DNA from: a virus
Length of the DNA: 44,446 nucleotides
Virus record (IMG/VR): IMGVR_UViG_3300020172_004437
Coordinates: 1 to 44,446 of that record
Reading direction: 5' to 3' (one strand)
Both the position numbers and the translations under genes were made by a program. Below are positions 28,945 through 36,202 of this stretch, in pieces (position 1 is the stretch's first letter; every line of letters starts with the position of its first letter). Under the pieces are notes generated by a model. That model saw only the letters and a list, made by a program, of their open reading frames with translations. It did no database searches and had not been told where the DNA came from.

Positions 28945-29493
28945 TTATATGAAAGTAACTTTAACTTTTAAATTACCATTTCCTTTTATGACCCTATGCC
29001 AAACACCTTCAGGGATTAAAATATTTTCACCAACTTTTAGTTCAATTGGTAATTGGTCATCTAATTGAACCATCCAATCCGTTTCGTGTAATGGAGTTAC
29101 TAATCTATCTTCATTATCTTGATGCCATTTTAATTCACTATCCCCAACAGACTCTGAAAACAGTCTAATTCTTTCATTTTTACCAACAGTTTCTTCGTAA
29201 GGTACTGATTCGTGTAGAGTGTCTAAACTTCTTTTGTCGACATATACACGAGCGTCAACTGGGTCTTCACCTAAAAATTTAATCGCCTGATAAACATAAT
29301 TTTTAATTATTTTTTCATTTTCACCTCTAACCATAGGTTCAGAATCTATAAAAACAACTAATTCTTTATATCTGTTTTTACTTACATCATAGACCTCCAA
29401 AGAAACATCAAAACCATTTATTTGTTTTAGTTTTGGTTCCGCAAATTTCTTTAAATAACCATTAATTATTTTTTTTAAAACTTTATGTGACAT
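28945..29493 (-). CDS. Cupin-domain phage protein
   Basis: 182 aa. The C-terminal 70 residues form a small cupin: ELKWHQDNEDRLVTPL, MVQLDDQLPIELKVGENILI, PEGVWHRVIKGNGNLKVKV, with the PxGxxHxx second motif present and one His in the first. The N-terminal part (MSHKVLKKIINGYLKKFAEP) is a separate helix-strand region. Similar WHxDxEDR ... GNGxLxVK proteins are common in marine T4-like phages. TAATATG couples it to the 29495 gene. Sugar or metal binding in the virion is possible. Confidence 0.75.
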   Translation of the reverse strand: MSHKVLKKIINGYLKKFAEPKLKQINGFDVSLEVYDVSKNRYKELVVFIDSEPMVRGENEKIIKNYVYQAIKFLGEDPVDARVYVDKRSLDTLHESVPYEETVGKNERIRLFSESVGDSELKWHQDNEDRLVTPLHETDWMVQLDDQLPIELKVGENILIPEGVWHRVIKGNGNLKVKVTFI

Positions 29494-29494
29494 A

Positions 29495-30121
29495 TTACCA
29501 ATTTCTTGAGGATTTTAACCCTAATTTTTTAGCGTATCTACCAACATTACAAGACCAATATCCTGCAGTGGTTCTATCTTTCTTTTGGTCACATTTATGA
29601 CGAGCTCTGAATGATTTTGCACGACCTTTATTCGCATTTTTAATTCTTAAATTAGGGTCTCCAAATGTTACTTTTTTAATAGTACCTTTTGGAGTTTTAA
29701 CATAAACTGCGAATTTTTTAGGACCACCTGGTGTTCTAAAAGGACTATTTAATTTAACATTTTTACCTCTATGTTTGGCTTCAGATAAAACTTCGTAAAG
29801 TTCATCTTCATATATTGGAGCATCTAAATAAACTAACTCACCATTAGATAATTCAGCTTGGTATCCTAAATCAGATTCAACAATCCAAGTATCTTCTTCG
29901 TTTAATTTTATTAAATTTTTTTGATATAAATCTCGAACTTCATTTATTAGTTGGAAATAAGATTCAGAATAAACTCTAAATATATTTTCACTTAAAAGTA
30001 TATTATTATCTAAATGATATTTTAAATTTTTTGAAATATTAACATCTTCCTTTAAAATCATTCTTGATGGATTGATTTCTTCTTTAAGGACTTCTTTTAT
30101 AATGTTCTTTAATGATGACAT
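29495..30121 (-). CDS. Tagged protein with phage FRTPGGPKKFAVYV domain
   Basis: 208 aa starting MSSLKNIIKEVLKEEINPSR then ILKE-DVN, a helical tag. The C-terminal 75 residues (VKLNSPFRTPGGPKKFAVYV, VTFGDPNLRIK, KSFRARHKCDQKK, AGYWSCNVGRYAKK) are a strongly conserved, basic, two-Cys phage domain that I have seen in many T4-like marine phages, often in head-associated proteins, without a settled function. The middle is acidic. Good candidate for a cleaved internal head protein. Confidence 0.75.
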   Translation of the reverse strand: MSSLKNIIKEVLKEEINPSRMILKEDVNISKNLKYHLDNNILLSENIFRVYSESYFQLINEVRDLYQKNLIKLNEEDTWIVESDLGYQAELSNGELVYLDAPIYEDELYEVLSEAKHRGKNVKLNSPFRTPGGPKKFAVYVKTPKGTIKKVTFGDPNLRIKNANKGRAKSFRARHKCDQKKDRTTAGYWSCNVGRYAKKLGLKSSRNW

Positions 30122-30136
30122 AATTCTTGTTTTAAA

Positions 30137-30143
30137 ATAAATA
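30137..30143 (-). promoter_or_regulatory. TATTTAT box for the 30121 operon
   Basis: Minus strand AAGATATTTATTTT, 15 nt before the start at 30121. Confidence 0.6.
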
Positions 30144-30153
30144 TCTTGATATG

Positions 30154-30184
30154 TTGATTGGTAAGTCTAAATACTTTATATTTG
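30154..30184 (+). promoter_or_regulatory. Host-type promoter for the kinase operon
   Basis: TTG (30154-30156), N20, TATATTTG (30177-30184); ATG 17 nt further at 30202. Confidence 0.7.
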
Positions 30185-30201
30185 CATATTAAATATAATA
30201 T

Positions 30202-30645
30202 ATGGAAAATGTTAGAAATGAATATAGTGTGTTAACAGGTACTTTGTTTTTAGTAAGAGGATTACCTGGGTCTGGTAAATCTACTTTTGCAAATCATATT
30301 TGGAATGAATATGCCATTTGTGAGGCCGATAAATTCTTTTACGATAAAGATGGTAACTACAATTTTGATTATACAAAATTAAAAGAAGCTCACGCTTGGT
30401 GTAAAAACGAGGTCGAGATAAGAATGAAAGACCATTTAGTAAACGACCAGTATTATCCTGAGATTGTAGTGTCAAACACATTTACCCAAGAGTGGGAAAT
30501 GGAATCTTATTATGAATTAGCTAAAAAATACAATTACCAAGTAGTGTCAATCATAGTTGAAAACAGACACGGTGGTGAAAATGTTCACGGAGTTCCTGAT
30601 GATAAATTAGAAATAATGCGTAATCGATTTGAAATTAAATTATAA
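30202..30645 (+). CDS. P-loop kinase / AAA-type ATPase, polynucleotide-kinase-like
   Basis: 147 aa. LFLVRGLPGSGKSTFANHIW places a Walker A at residues 20-28; CEADKFFYDKDGNYNF follows, as in NEDD4BP2-like and T4 Pnk-like kinases where D-x-(F/Y) contacts the substrate, then VVSNTFTQEWEME and VVSIIVENRHGGENVHGVPD. It lacks a phosphatase domain, being only half the length of T4 Pnk. Probably phosphorylates a nucleic acid 5' end or a small molecule. No tag; expressed from a host-type promoter. Confidence 0.8.
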   Translation: MENVRNEYSVLTGTLFLVRGLPGSGKSTFANHIWNEYAICEADKFFYDKDGNYNFDYTKLKEAHAWCKNEVEIRMKDHLVNDQYYPEIVVSNTFTQEWEMESYYELAKKYNYQVVSIIVENRHGGENVHGVPDDKLEIMRNRFEIKL

Positions 30646-30869
30646 TGAATTTATTTAAAAGTTTGATAATCTTATTAGTCATTATAGGTAGACTATACTT
30701 AGTTTTTAAAGTATTTCAGGGACTTTATTTTAATCATATTAATCCTGATTATACATTAGATAGTATACAATGGTATTTGTGTGTCTTGTTTTTAGATTTT
30801 TACATAGTTAAGATGTTCGATAATTCAAGTTCTGAGGATATTTATTCTAAAAAAGGTAATGAAGAATAA
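30645..30869 (+). CDS. Small two-helix membrane protein
   Basis: 74 aa; two hydrophobic segments (about 5-25 and 43-58) and a polar tail SSSEDIYSKKGNEE. Its ATG overlaps the TAA of the kinase gene (TAATG) and its end overlaps the next gene by 11 nt, so it is tightly coupled to a lytic transglycosylase. This suggests a lysis or entry role, but the sequence alone is not diagnostic. Confidence 0.65.
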   Translation: MNLFKSLIILLVIIGRLYLVFKVFQGLYFNHINPDYTLDSIQWYLCVLFLDFYIVKMFDNSSSEDIYSKKGNEE

Positions 30870-31587
30870 CTTAAACGAGGAAATAAATCGAATAAAAAAA
30901 TTATCTAATATTAATGAATCGGTCCTTAATGAAGGATTGTTTGATGATATTAAAAAATTAATGTCAATCGCTTCTGACGATATGAAGAGTAATGAAATAT
31001 ATAAAAAATTAATTGACTATTTTAAAGAATTAATTCCTGGTGTAGATTCACAAACTTCCGCAAGTCAACTTAGAATAAGTGAAAAAGGCCAAGAATTATT
31101 AGATAATCCTGTGTTTAAACAAAAATTAAAAGAAATTTCAGATGCAATTAATATTGATGAGCAATCAATTATAAAACTAATGAATCACGAGTCAGGATTG
31201 GACCCAACAATTAAAAATAGTATTGGTTGTGTTGGTTTAATTCAATTTTGTCCTAGTGGTGGAGGTACTAAAAAAATTAATGGTAAAAATTATTCTTTAG
31301 AAGACTTAAGAAATGATTTAGAGGTTCAAATGGAAGCTATTAAACAATTTTGGTTATCAGGATATAATTCTGGTAAAATTAAAAGTCCTGAAGATTTATA
31401 CATTTATAATTTTTTCCCTATCGCAGCTGGAAAATCTGATGACTTTGTATTACAAAGTAGTGACTTGTCTGCAGAAACCGTTGCAAATTCAAATCCAGTG
31501 TTTAATAGAACTCTTAATAGAAAAAGAAACACACCGTTAACTGTTGGTGATTTAAAAGATTATTATCAAAAAACGGGAATGGTTTAA
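30859..31587 (+). CDS. Tagged lytic-transglycosylase-like protein
   Basis: 242 aa starting MKNNLNEEINRIKKLSNINE-S and VLNE-G, two cleavage-like motifs at about residues 17-20 and 22-26. Residues about 86-215 resemble a soluble lytic transglycosylase: MNHESGLDPTIKN with catalytic-type E111, then SIGCVGLIQFCPSGG replacing the usual A-x-G-L-x-Q, and FFPIAAGKSDD where family members have the YNxG region. It would cleave the glycan strand of peptidoglycan, and the head-type tag suggests delivery within the virion. The 3' end overlaps the PPK2 gene by 4 nt. Confidence 0.75.
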   Translation: MKNNLNEEINRIKKLSNINESVLNEGLFDDIKKLMSIASDDMKSNEIYKKLIDYFKELIPGVDSQTSASQLRISEKGQELLDNPVFKQKLKEISDAINIDEQSIIKLMNHESGLDPTIKNSIGCVGLIQFCPSGGGTKKINGKNYSLEDLRNDLEVQMEAIKQFWLSGYNSGKIKSPEDLYIYNFFPIAAGKSDDFVLQSSDLSAETVANSNPVFNRTLNRKRNTPLTVGDLKDYYQKTGMV

Positions 31588-32681
31588 TTCTCAGGTTTTA
31601 ATACCGTAAGAGCTTCAGGGTATTCTTTATTTAAAAGATTTTCATTTTTACCTTCGTAAGGGATATTTTGTAATACGTATCTTATTGCATTTAAACCTGA
31701 TATTTTCTTATCTATTGCGTCCAAAATAACCCAAGGATGATTCATAGTTGAAGTTTTGTCGAATAACTTTTCTTTAAACTCAGTAAATCTATCCCATAAA
31801 TCTTGCATTCTTGAATCGTTTGGAGAATACTTCCAATATTTTAAAGGTGATTTTTGTCTCATATCAAATCTTTTTGCTTGAGTTTCTTTATCAATTGAAA
31901 ACCAAAGTTTAAATAAAAAGTCACCATCTTTAATTAATGAGTTCTCAAAGTCCTCAACACCATCCATAAACTGTTGGTATTCTTCATCAGAACCATAACC
32001 CATAACAGGCTCAACTAATCCTCTGTTATACCAACTTCTATCAAATAGATTAATTTTGCCTTTTTCTATTTGTGATTCGTATCTCTGCCACCAATTTTTT
32101 CTTTCTTCAGGTGTTGGAATTCCCATCGCAATTACTTTATAACCTCTTGGGTTCATATTTTCAATAAATTTCTTAATTGTTGAACCTTTACCAGCGCTAT
32201 CCCTTCCTTCAAAAACAATAATAACAGTTTTATTATTTTTACTTAACCATTCTTGTAACTTTAATAATTCAACCTGTAATCCAAAAAGTTCTTTACGATA
32301 TATTTTTTTAGGAACAATCGAAGGTTCCTGAGGTTCAAACGAGTAATCATCAGATTCTGGCTCAACATTATAACTGTCAGTTTCCCTATTTTTTAAAGAC
32401 TTAACAACTTTGTCAAAATAATTCTCAACGCTTTTTTTCTTATTACCTTTCTTTAATAATACTTTTTTAAGACCTCTATCTAATAATTCAAAATCAATAA
32501 TCCTTTCGTCACCCATTTTAATTATTGAACTAAGATTTTGTTCAACGTTAGGGGTTAACATATTGTTAAAAGATAAAATATCTTTAATTCTTTTAACATA
32601 ATCTTGAGTAGACCCTTCGTTAATAGGCTCCCCTGTTATTATTTTATTAATCTTATAGATTTCTTTTAGCAATTTGTCCAT
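31584..32681 (-). CDS. ppk2: Tagged polyphosphate kinase 2
   Basis: 365 aa. Residues about 130-350 are a PPK2 domain: Walker A GRDSAGKGST (159-168), FDRSWYNRGLVEPVM (Walker B region, about 213-227), lid residues QAKRFDMRQKSPLKYWKYSP and a C-terminal DAIDKK. PPK2 transfers phosphate between polyphosphate and nucleoside di/monophosphates. The 120-residue N-terminal extension begins MDKLLKEIYKINKIITGEPI with INE-G at 20-23, the same tag and cleavage-like motif as the unrelated transglycosylase next to it. This suggests a packaged enzyme that could supply NTPs from polyphosphate at entry. Fully intact by motifs. Confidence 0.9.
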   Translation of the reverse strand: MDKLLKEIYKINKIITGEPINEGSTQDYVKRIKDILSFNNMLTPNVEQNLSSIIKMGDERIIDFELLDRGLKKVLLKKGNKKKSVENYFDKVVKSLKNRETDSYNVEPESDDYSFEPQEPSIVPKKIYRKELFGLQVELLKLQEWLSKNNKTVIIVFEGRDSAGKGSTIKKFIENMNPRGYKVIAMGIPTPEERKNWWQRYESQIEKGKINLFDRSWYNRGLVEPVMGYGSDEEYQQFMDGVEDFENSLIKDGDFLFKLWFSIDKETQAKRFDMRQKSPLKYWKYSPNDSRMQDLWDRFTEFKEKLFDKTSTMNHPWVILDAIDKKISGLNAIRYVLQNIPYEGKNENLLNKEYPEALTVLKPEN

Positions 32682-32725
32682 ATCAATAATTATTTTGTCA
32701 ATCTAAATAAGTGATAAACTTTTTC

Positions 32726-32732
32726 ATAAATA
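32726..32732 (-). promoter_or_regulatory. TATTTAT box for the PPK2 gene
   Basis: Minus strand AAGATATTTATGAA, 44 nt before the start at 32681. Confidence 0.5.
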
Positions 32733-32780
32733 TCTTATTAAGAATTATTCTACATCGCGGTCATTATTTAATAATAACAA

Positions 32781-32788
32781 TATTTATA
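32781..32788 (+). promoter_or_regulatory. TATTTATA box for the exported-protein island
   Basis: AACAATATTTATAGT, 31 nt before the ATG at 32820. Confidence 0.55.
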
Positions 32789-32819
32789 GTATAATAAATT
32801 ACCAAGATATTAAACAACT

Positions 32820-34724
32820 ATGAAAAAACTTCTAGTGGCCGCCTTGTTATTGCTAACAAGTTCGGTCGGATTCTCTCAAACGTGTCCTACTCCCACGTCA
32901 TCAGGAGTATACGTCACTCTCGACACAAATTATCAATTAGGTACTGTTGCTGCAGGTTTTACAGATGTGGGTATGTGTTTTTACAATAACACAACCACAG
33001 ACATTACTGCTTTTCAGTATAGAGTTTATTACGATAATAACGCCTTTTCAGGTGTTGACACCGTAACCTCATTGAATACATCATTTTCACAATATCTTAA
33101 CTACGTTGATAACCCAACTAATGGATATGTGACAATTACTTTAACTTACACAGGTTCATTGGCGACTTTTGAAATACCAAATGGTCCTATAATTAATTTA
33201 AAGTTAAATCACGTTACAGGATTTGCTTCTTTAACCTCTGTTGCAAATATGTCATTTGGAACTGTGGTTACTTTCCCCGCAATATCGACAAAACAAGATG
33301 GTACTGATAATACATTAACACTTCAAAATTTTGGAGGTATAATGTTACCTCAAACAATGTCTTATCACGGTACGTTCACAAACGTAACAGGAACAGGGGC
33401 TAAAAATTTAACTGTAGGTCTTGAAAAAAGATTAAGACCAAGCGGTTCTTGGACATCGGTAACATCGGCATTAACCAATATTAATGGTGATTTCGCGTTT
33501 AACTCAATTGCTATCGATACTACAGGTTATGATGTTCGTTTAGCAATTGTTGGGGATACTATGAGTGTTGGTAATGTAATTTCTACCGCGGATGCTCAGA
33601 AAGTTAACGACTATGTATTGGGTACACAAACCCCGTTAGGATTTGATTATTACGCTTCAGATGTTAATGGTGATAATAGTATTTCTGTTTCAGATGCTTA
33701 CGGCGTTTTTGGTAGAATCTCAGGTAGATTCAGTCAATGGCCGAACAATGTTAAAGATGTTAAATTCTTTACTGTTTCACAATACAACACTATTAACGGG
33801 TCTTCAACAAACCACACATCTTCAATTGCTGGTGTGACTAATTTCTATCATAACATTATTGCAGGTCAACCTGATTCTGTAACATTTTATGTATTAGTTC
33901 CTGGTGATGCGAACGGTACTGGATTTCATATGGCTCGTGTAACACCAATAGAAGTTTTAATTAACCCTACTCCAGGAGTTGAATCTCAAATATATAACGT
34001 TATTGATAATAGAGTTGAGTACGATTTTCCTACAACATCTATTGAAGTTAATGTACCAAGATTATCTGTTCAAGAAGGTAATTTAGTGAACATTCCTGTT
34101 AAAGTCTTAACTAATAATACCGAATTAGGTTCATTACAATTTGGTTTAAAATATAATGATACTTTATTAGAGTTTAAAGGGATTGAATCAAAATCTTCAT
34201 CTTCAAGTTGGTTAACATATTTAAACACAAACGATAATCAAATTGATTGGGGTGGTTATGATGTTAGTAAACATTTAAAACCTTTAAGAAATAATGATGA
34301 GGTTATTACTTTAAAATTTATTGCAAAACAACCACAATCTTCTTGGGATGAAAGTCCTCTTTGGACTACTAATAAATTTGCTGGAGATAACACTTGTAAA
34401 GATTTGGAAATAACCCCAACAAATGGAATTGTCCAAGTTTACAAAATGGTTAATGGTAATTTGACGGATATTAATGGTATGATTGTATTCCCTAATCCTA
34501 CAGAAGACTTCACAACTATTAAATTTGAAGTTAAAGAATACGGTCCTGTTAAATTATCTGTTTACAGTGTAAATGGAGGTGAATGTAAGGTAATTGTAAA
34601 CGATACAATGCCTGAAGGGAATTATCAATATAGTACAAATCTTGGGTTTTTACCATCAGGAGTTTATTTTGCGGTACTTAGAAGAACCGACAAACAACTA
34701 ACAAGTAAAATAATACTTAAATAA
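32820..34724 (+). CDS. Secreted cohesin/dockerin-like protein with T9SS sorting domain
   Basis: 634 aa. Signal peptide MKKLLVAALLLLTSSVGFSQ (cut after FSQ). Residues about 25-165 and 410-525 are cohesin-like beta sandwiches (second: PRLSVQEGNLVNIPVKVLTN, FGLKYNDTLLEFKGIE). Residues about 250-300 are dockerin-like with two calcium loops, the second SDVNGDNSISVSDAYGVF. Residues about 553-634 (MIVFPNPTEDFTTIKFEV ... SGVYFAVLRRTDKQLTSKIIL) are a type A C-terminal T9SS sorting domain, typical only of Bacteroidetes. The protein should be exported by the host and attached to its surface; an adhesin or receptor-masking role is inference. Confidence 0.85.
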   Translation: MKKLLVAALLLLTSSVGFSQTCPTPTSSGVYVTLDTNYQLGTVAAGFTDVGMCFYNNTTTDITAFQYRVYYDNNAFSGVDTVTSLNTSFSQYLNYVDNPTNGYVTITLTYTGSLATFEIPNGPIINLKLNHVTGFASLTSVANMSFGTVVTFPAISTKQDGTDNTLTLQNFGGIMLPQTMSYHGTFTNVTGTGAKNLTVGLEKRLRPSGSWTSVTSALTNINGDFAFNSIAIDTTGYDVRLAIVGDTMSVGNVISTADAQKVNDYVLGTQTPLGFDYYASDVNGDNSISVSDAYGVFGRISGRFSQWPNNVKDVKFFTVSQYNTINGSSTNHTSSIAGVTNFYHNIIAGQPDSVTFYVLVPGDANGTGFHMARVTPIEVLINPTPGVESQIYNVIDNRVEYDFPTTSIEVNVPRLSVQEGNLVNIPVKVLTNNTELGSLQFGLKYNDTLLEFKGIESKSSSSSWLTYLNTNDNQIDWGGYDVSKHLKPLRNNDEVITLKFIAKQPQSSWDESPLWTTNKFAGDNTCKDLEITPTNGIVQVYKMVNGNLTDINGMIVFPNPTEDFTTIKFEVKEYGPVKLSVYSVNGGECKVIVNDTMPEGNYQYSTNLGFLPSGVYFAVLRRTDKQLTSKIILK

Positions 34725-34730
34725 AAATTG

Positions 34731-34755
34731 AGGTCACATTTTGTGACCTCTTAGC
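34731..34755 (+). terminator. Hairpin after the T9SS protein
   Basis: Perfect GAGGTCACA-TTT-TGTGACCTC, but only TTAG follows, so it may be an attenuator or RNA-stability hairpin rather than a terminator. Confidence 0.5.
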
Positions 34756-34790
34756 CTTTACAATAAACTAAAAAAACAAAAACAAATATT

Positions 34791-35120
34791 ATGTCAGAGG
34801 AAACAACAAACGAAACAAACGACGGTACTTGGTCAGGATTAAAAAAGACAATTATCGCAACATTAACAACAGTAATTGCTGGCGGAGGGGTATGGTTATC
34901 AACAATGCTATTTGGTGGTCATAGCGAAGAAAAAGAAGAAACTAAAACAGAACAAGTTGCGCCCGCTCCTGTTATTGTGAATGTACAACAAAATCAAGAA
35001 AATAAACAAAAGGTTGAAAATGGGGGTACTAATACAATCATTAAAGAAAGGGTTATTGAAAAACCTGCTCAAACACAACCTGCTCAAACACAACCTAAAA
35101 AAGAAGAGGAATCTTGGTAA
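34791..35120 (+). CDS. Single-pass membrane protein with disordered tail
   Basis: 109 aa: acidic N-terminus, one membrane segment (about 18-42, KKTIIATLTTVIAGGGVWLS), then a long Glu/Lys/Gln-rich tail with VIVNVQQNQENKQK and the duplicated PAQTQPAQTQ. Its end overlaps the start of the CsgG-like gene (TAATG), so the two are coupled. Likely a scaffold or linker within the envelope complex. Confidence 0.65.
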   Translation: MSEETTNETNDGTWSGLKKTIIATLTTVIAGGGVWLSTMLFGGHSEEKEETKTEQVAPAPVIVNVQQNQENKQKVENGGTNTIIKERVIEKPAQTQPAQTQPKKEEESW

Positions 35121-35836
35121 TGAAAAAAATATTTTATTTTTTAATAACAATTTTACTTTTGTCTTGTAAAGTTAACGGTCAGATAGGTACTGTAAAAACT
35201 GAAGAATACAAAGCGGAATTTGAAAAAAAACAATCTATGACGGTTGTTTCAGATTACACGGATACTATTGTAATACCAATACAAGTGTTACAAATCGGGA
35301 TTAATGAAAGTGTTTATGAAATGTATCCCGAACTTAAAGATAAAAGAGTTGGTTTAGGGGTTGCTAACATTGTGTTAGAGTACCTTGAGATGACCGATAG
35401 ATTTATGTTTACCGAAGAAAAAGAGGAAATCAAACAAAGAATGATTGCTCAAGATAAAGCGTCGGATAAAGGTATTTCAAAAAATAAAATTGATGTTAAA
35501 GGTAATGTTATTTTAGCTAAGTATTTTGTCTACATAGAAGTATATGATTTTTCAGTATCTGAAGACGAAGTTGTTAAACTAACCGAGGGTGCAAAGGCAA
35601 CTCAAACTACAAGATTAGGATTACAAGTAAGATTTGTTGATGCTGAAACAGGAGAAGTCATCACTGGTAGTGGTTTAGGTGAATCATCTACGGTTAAAAC
35701 TTCATCATTGTTAGATGGTGTTGATGAAATTAAATTTAATCAATCCACAATAGGTATTTCGACAAAAAAAGCTCTTGAAACGGCATCGTCAAGAGTGGTG
35801 TCAAAATTAATAAAAAAGGGTGTCTTTAAATCTTAA
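35120..35836 (+). CDS. CsgG-like lipoprotein
   Basis: 238 aa from ATG 35120; MKKIFYFLITILLLSC gives a lipobox Cys at residue 16. Residues about 80-230 fit the CsgG/HfaB plan: VGLGVANIVLEYLEMTDRFM, KGNVILAKYFVYIEVYDFSV, ATQTTRLGLQVRFVDAETGEV and a final amphipathic helix KKALETASSRVVSKLIKKG. CsgG forms the nonameric outer-membrane pore that exports curli subunits. The pore-loop strands cannot be verified by eye. Surrounded by exported proteins of unknown type, it may export a fibre-like phage product or open the envelope. Confidence 0.75.
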   Translation: MKKIFYFLITILLLSCKVNGQIGTVKTEEYKAEFEKKQSMTVVSDYTDTIVIPIQVLQIGINESVYEMYPELKDKRVGLGVANIVLEYLEMTDRFMFTEEKEEIKQRMIAQDKASDKGISKNKIDVKGNVILAKYFVYIEVYDFSVSEDEVVKLTEGAKATQTTRLGLQVRFVDAETGEVITGSGLGESSTVKTSSLLDGVDEIKFNQSTIGISTKKALETASSRVVSKLIKKGVFKS

Positions 35837-35840
35837 AAAA

Positions 35841-36200
35841 ATGGGAATAAAAAAAATGTTAACAGGTGGTAATGAGTATGTTAAAGTTGAAGATAAAAAT
35901 AGATTCTATTATATGTTACAACAAATGCAGTCAAACAGATGGAGAATCACTGCAATTGTTTTAGGTTTATTTTTCTTCATTATTTTAGGTATAAATTCTG
36001 CAGTATTCTTTGGAATTAGTATCCAAGAGTCTTGGAAAGAAATGTTATTAATTTTATTAGGAGCCTTTGTTGGTAACTTAAATAAAGTTGTAGACTATTG
36101 GTTTAATTCTGAAGATAGAGATAAAATGTTAATCCAAAAAGTTGACGAAGAAGACGGTACTTCTTTATCTAACACTATGGATGTTAATGGTGGTCTTTAA
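35841..36200 (+). CDS. Two-helix membrane protein between CsgG-like and barrel genes
   Basis: 119 aa from ATG 35841 (MGIKKMLTGGNEYVKVEDKN); an upstream GTG would overlap the CsgG-like gene. Two hydrophobic segments (about 35-57 and 66-82, ITAIVLGLFFFIILGIN and LLILLGAFVGNLNKVV), then VVDYWFNSEDRDKMLIQKVD and an acidic end. Holin-like or an inner-membrane partner of the exported complex. Not recognised. Confidence 0.65.
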   Translation: MGIKKMLTGGNEYVKVEDKNRFYYMLQQMQSNRWRITAIVLGLFFFIILGINSAVFFGISIQESWKEMLLILLGAFVGNLNKVVDYWFNSEDRDKMLIQKVDEEDGTSLSNTMDVNGGL

Positions 36201-36202
36201 TA

